Assembly: GCA_023137075.1 (NCBI GenBank)
Contig: JAGLQA010000653.1
Span: 1-6,449 of the forward strand
DNA from: Candidatus Aminicenantota bacterium
GTDB lineage: Bacteria; Acidobacteriota; Aminicenantia; UBA2199
Direction of reading: 5' to 3'
Length of the DNA stretch: 6,449 nt
Part shown: in pieces, positions 6,207 to 6,449 of the stretch
How positions within the stretch are numbered: position 1 is the first letter of the stretch
Layout of the letters: every line of letters begins with the position of its first letter
Program-made: the position numbers and the translations under genes
The notes under the pieces: generated by a model
Seen by the model: only the letters and a program-made list of their open reading frames with translations
Told to the model about the DNA's origin: nothing
Database searches by the model: none

Positions 6207-6281
6207 ATAGATGTGCTAAAAAGAAAGCCTCGAACTCGCGATCTTAGATAGTAATCACGTAATTTTTATAAGAGGTAAAAA

Positions 6282-6311
6282 ATGATGACATATCAATGCC
6301 GCCCTTCTTAG
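6282..6311 (+). CDS. Nine-codon ORF with ribosome binding site; leader peptide or broken gene start
   Basis: AGAGG at 6271-6275 lies 6 bases before ATG 6282, and the frame reads MMTYQCRPS before TAG 6309-6311. It is downstream of a good promoter, so it is probably translated. The same frame continues open after the TAG to the window edge (6312-6449), with pieces such as ESEFQSFGLRVEAVLCG. It may be a leader peptide, the start of a gene broken by an amber mutation or an inserted repeat, or a gene read through. It cannot be resolved without sequence to the right. Confidence 0.3.
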   Translation: MMTYQCRPS

Positions 6312-6314
6312 CCG

Positions 6315-6449
6315 GAATCGGAGTTTCAAAGTTTTGGCTTGAGGGTTGAAGCTGTTTTGTGTGGTTTGACGTTTGGTCGGAACGATAAACCCGGCAGCGA
6401 ACGGCCTGCGGGGTCAAGTCTTGTCAGGCCGTCCGAGAACTCCGATTTT
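6315..6449. repeat. Structured repeat element cut by the window edge
   Basis: AATCGGAGTT (6316-6325) and AACTCCGATT (6438-6447) are perfect reverse complements enclosing about 112 bases. Inside, CGAACGGCCTG (6398-6408) pairs with CAGGCCGTCCG (6425-6435) with one mismatch, around a 16-base loop containing GGGGTCAAGTCTTG. This loop resembles sequences I associate with REP elements of REP-associated transposases, but that link is from memory and unproven. The 6425-6442 segment has a relative at 4704-4721. The segment is more GC-rich than the DNA just left of it. Confidence 0.55.

Larger units (their letters stand above)
5914..6449. other. Gene-poor AT-rich region upstream of the protease
   Basis: Besides the promoters, boxes and repeat listed separately, the part 6076-6175 holds no gene I can support. 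It has weak pairing CCCTC (6090-6094) with GAGGG (6105-6109) and a GGGA/TCCC pair around 6120-6139. The sequence near 6227-6246 resembles the T-arm of a - strand tRNA, but no cloverleaf can be built around it. Confidence 0.5.

Noticed and set aside
6215..6250. tRNA-like T-arm on the - strand (GTTCGAGGC within GCGAGTTCGAGGC)
   Set aside because: The T-stem pairs poorly and no anticodon arm with a 7-base loop or acceptor stem can be built around it.
1..6449. CRISPR array, retron, toxin-antitoxin pair or known defence operon
   Set aside because: No regularly spaced direct repeats, reverse transcriptase motif, paired small genes or defence domains are visible.

Overview
The window holds four well-supported genes from a bacterium and two gene-poor stretches rich in small repeats. 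A CLC chloride transporter lies on the + strand (327-2348). Facing it on the - strand is a two-gene tRNA-modification operon, a DusB-type dihydrouridine synthase (4441-3476) followed 14 bases later by the 2-thiouridylase MnmA (3461-2433). Further right, also on the - strand, is a secreted M43-type zinc metalloprotease (5913-4813). No tool-based search was possible, so family names rest on motifs read from the translations.

The organism cannot be named. The M43 protease of cytophagalysin type, AT-rich leaders and the CBS plus TrkA-C form of the CLC protein would fit an uncultured member of the Bacteroidota/FCB group or a neighbouring phylum. This is a weak inference. The housekeeping genes are moderately GC-rich, while the protease and its surroundings are visibly more AT-rich, so the right third may have a different history.

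Layout: 1-326 holds a possible frameshifted small gene on the - strand and a tiny + strand ORF that overlaps the CLC start by ATGA. 2349-2432 is the short gap between convergent genes and holds one copy of a 32-base repeat. The second copy, inverted, lies at 4477-4508, overlaps the promoter of the dus-mnmA operon, and so brackets that operon. 4509-4812 is an intergenic stretch with an 11-base inverted repeat and decayed-looking ORF pieces. 5914-6449 carries the protease ribosome binding site, a near-consensus promoter, a cluster of ATACAAC boxes upstream of it, a separate + strand promoter leading to a nine-codon ORF, and a structured repeat running off the window edge.

Functionally, dus and mnmA both modify tRNA and are probably co-transcribed. 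The CLC transporter and the protease have no evident link to them. No defence system, CRISPR array, intact transposase, rRNA or tRNA gene is visible. The most interesting signals are the inverted promoter-like repeat around dus-mnmA, the related palindromic arms on both sides of the protease gene, the boxes upstream of the protease promoter, and an MnmA with a CxxC site and an SGGKDS loop.
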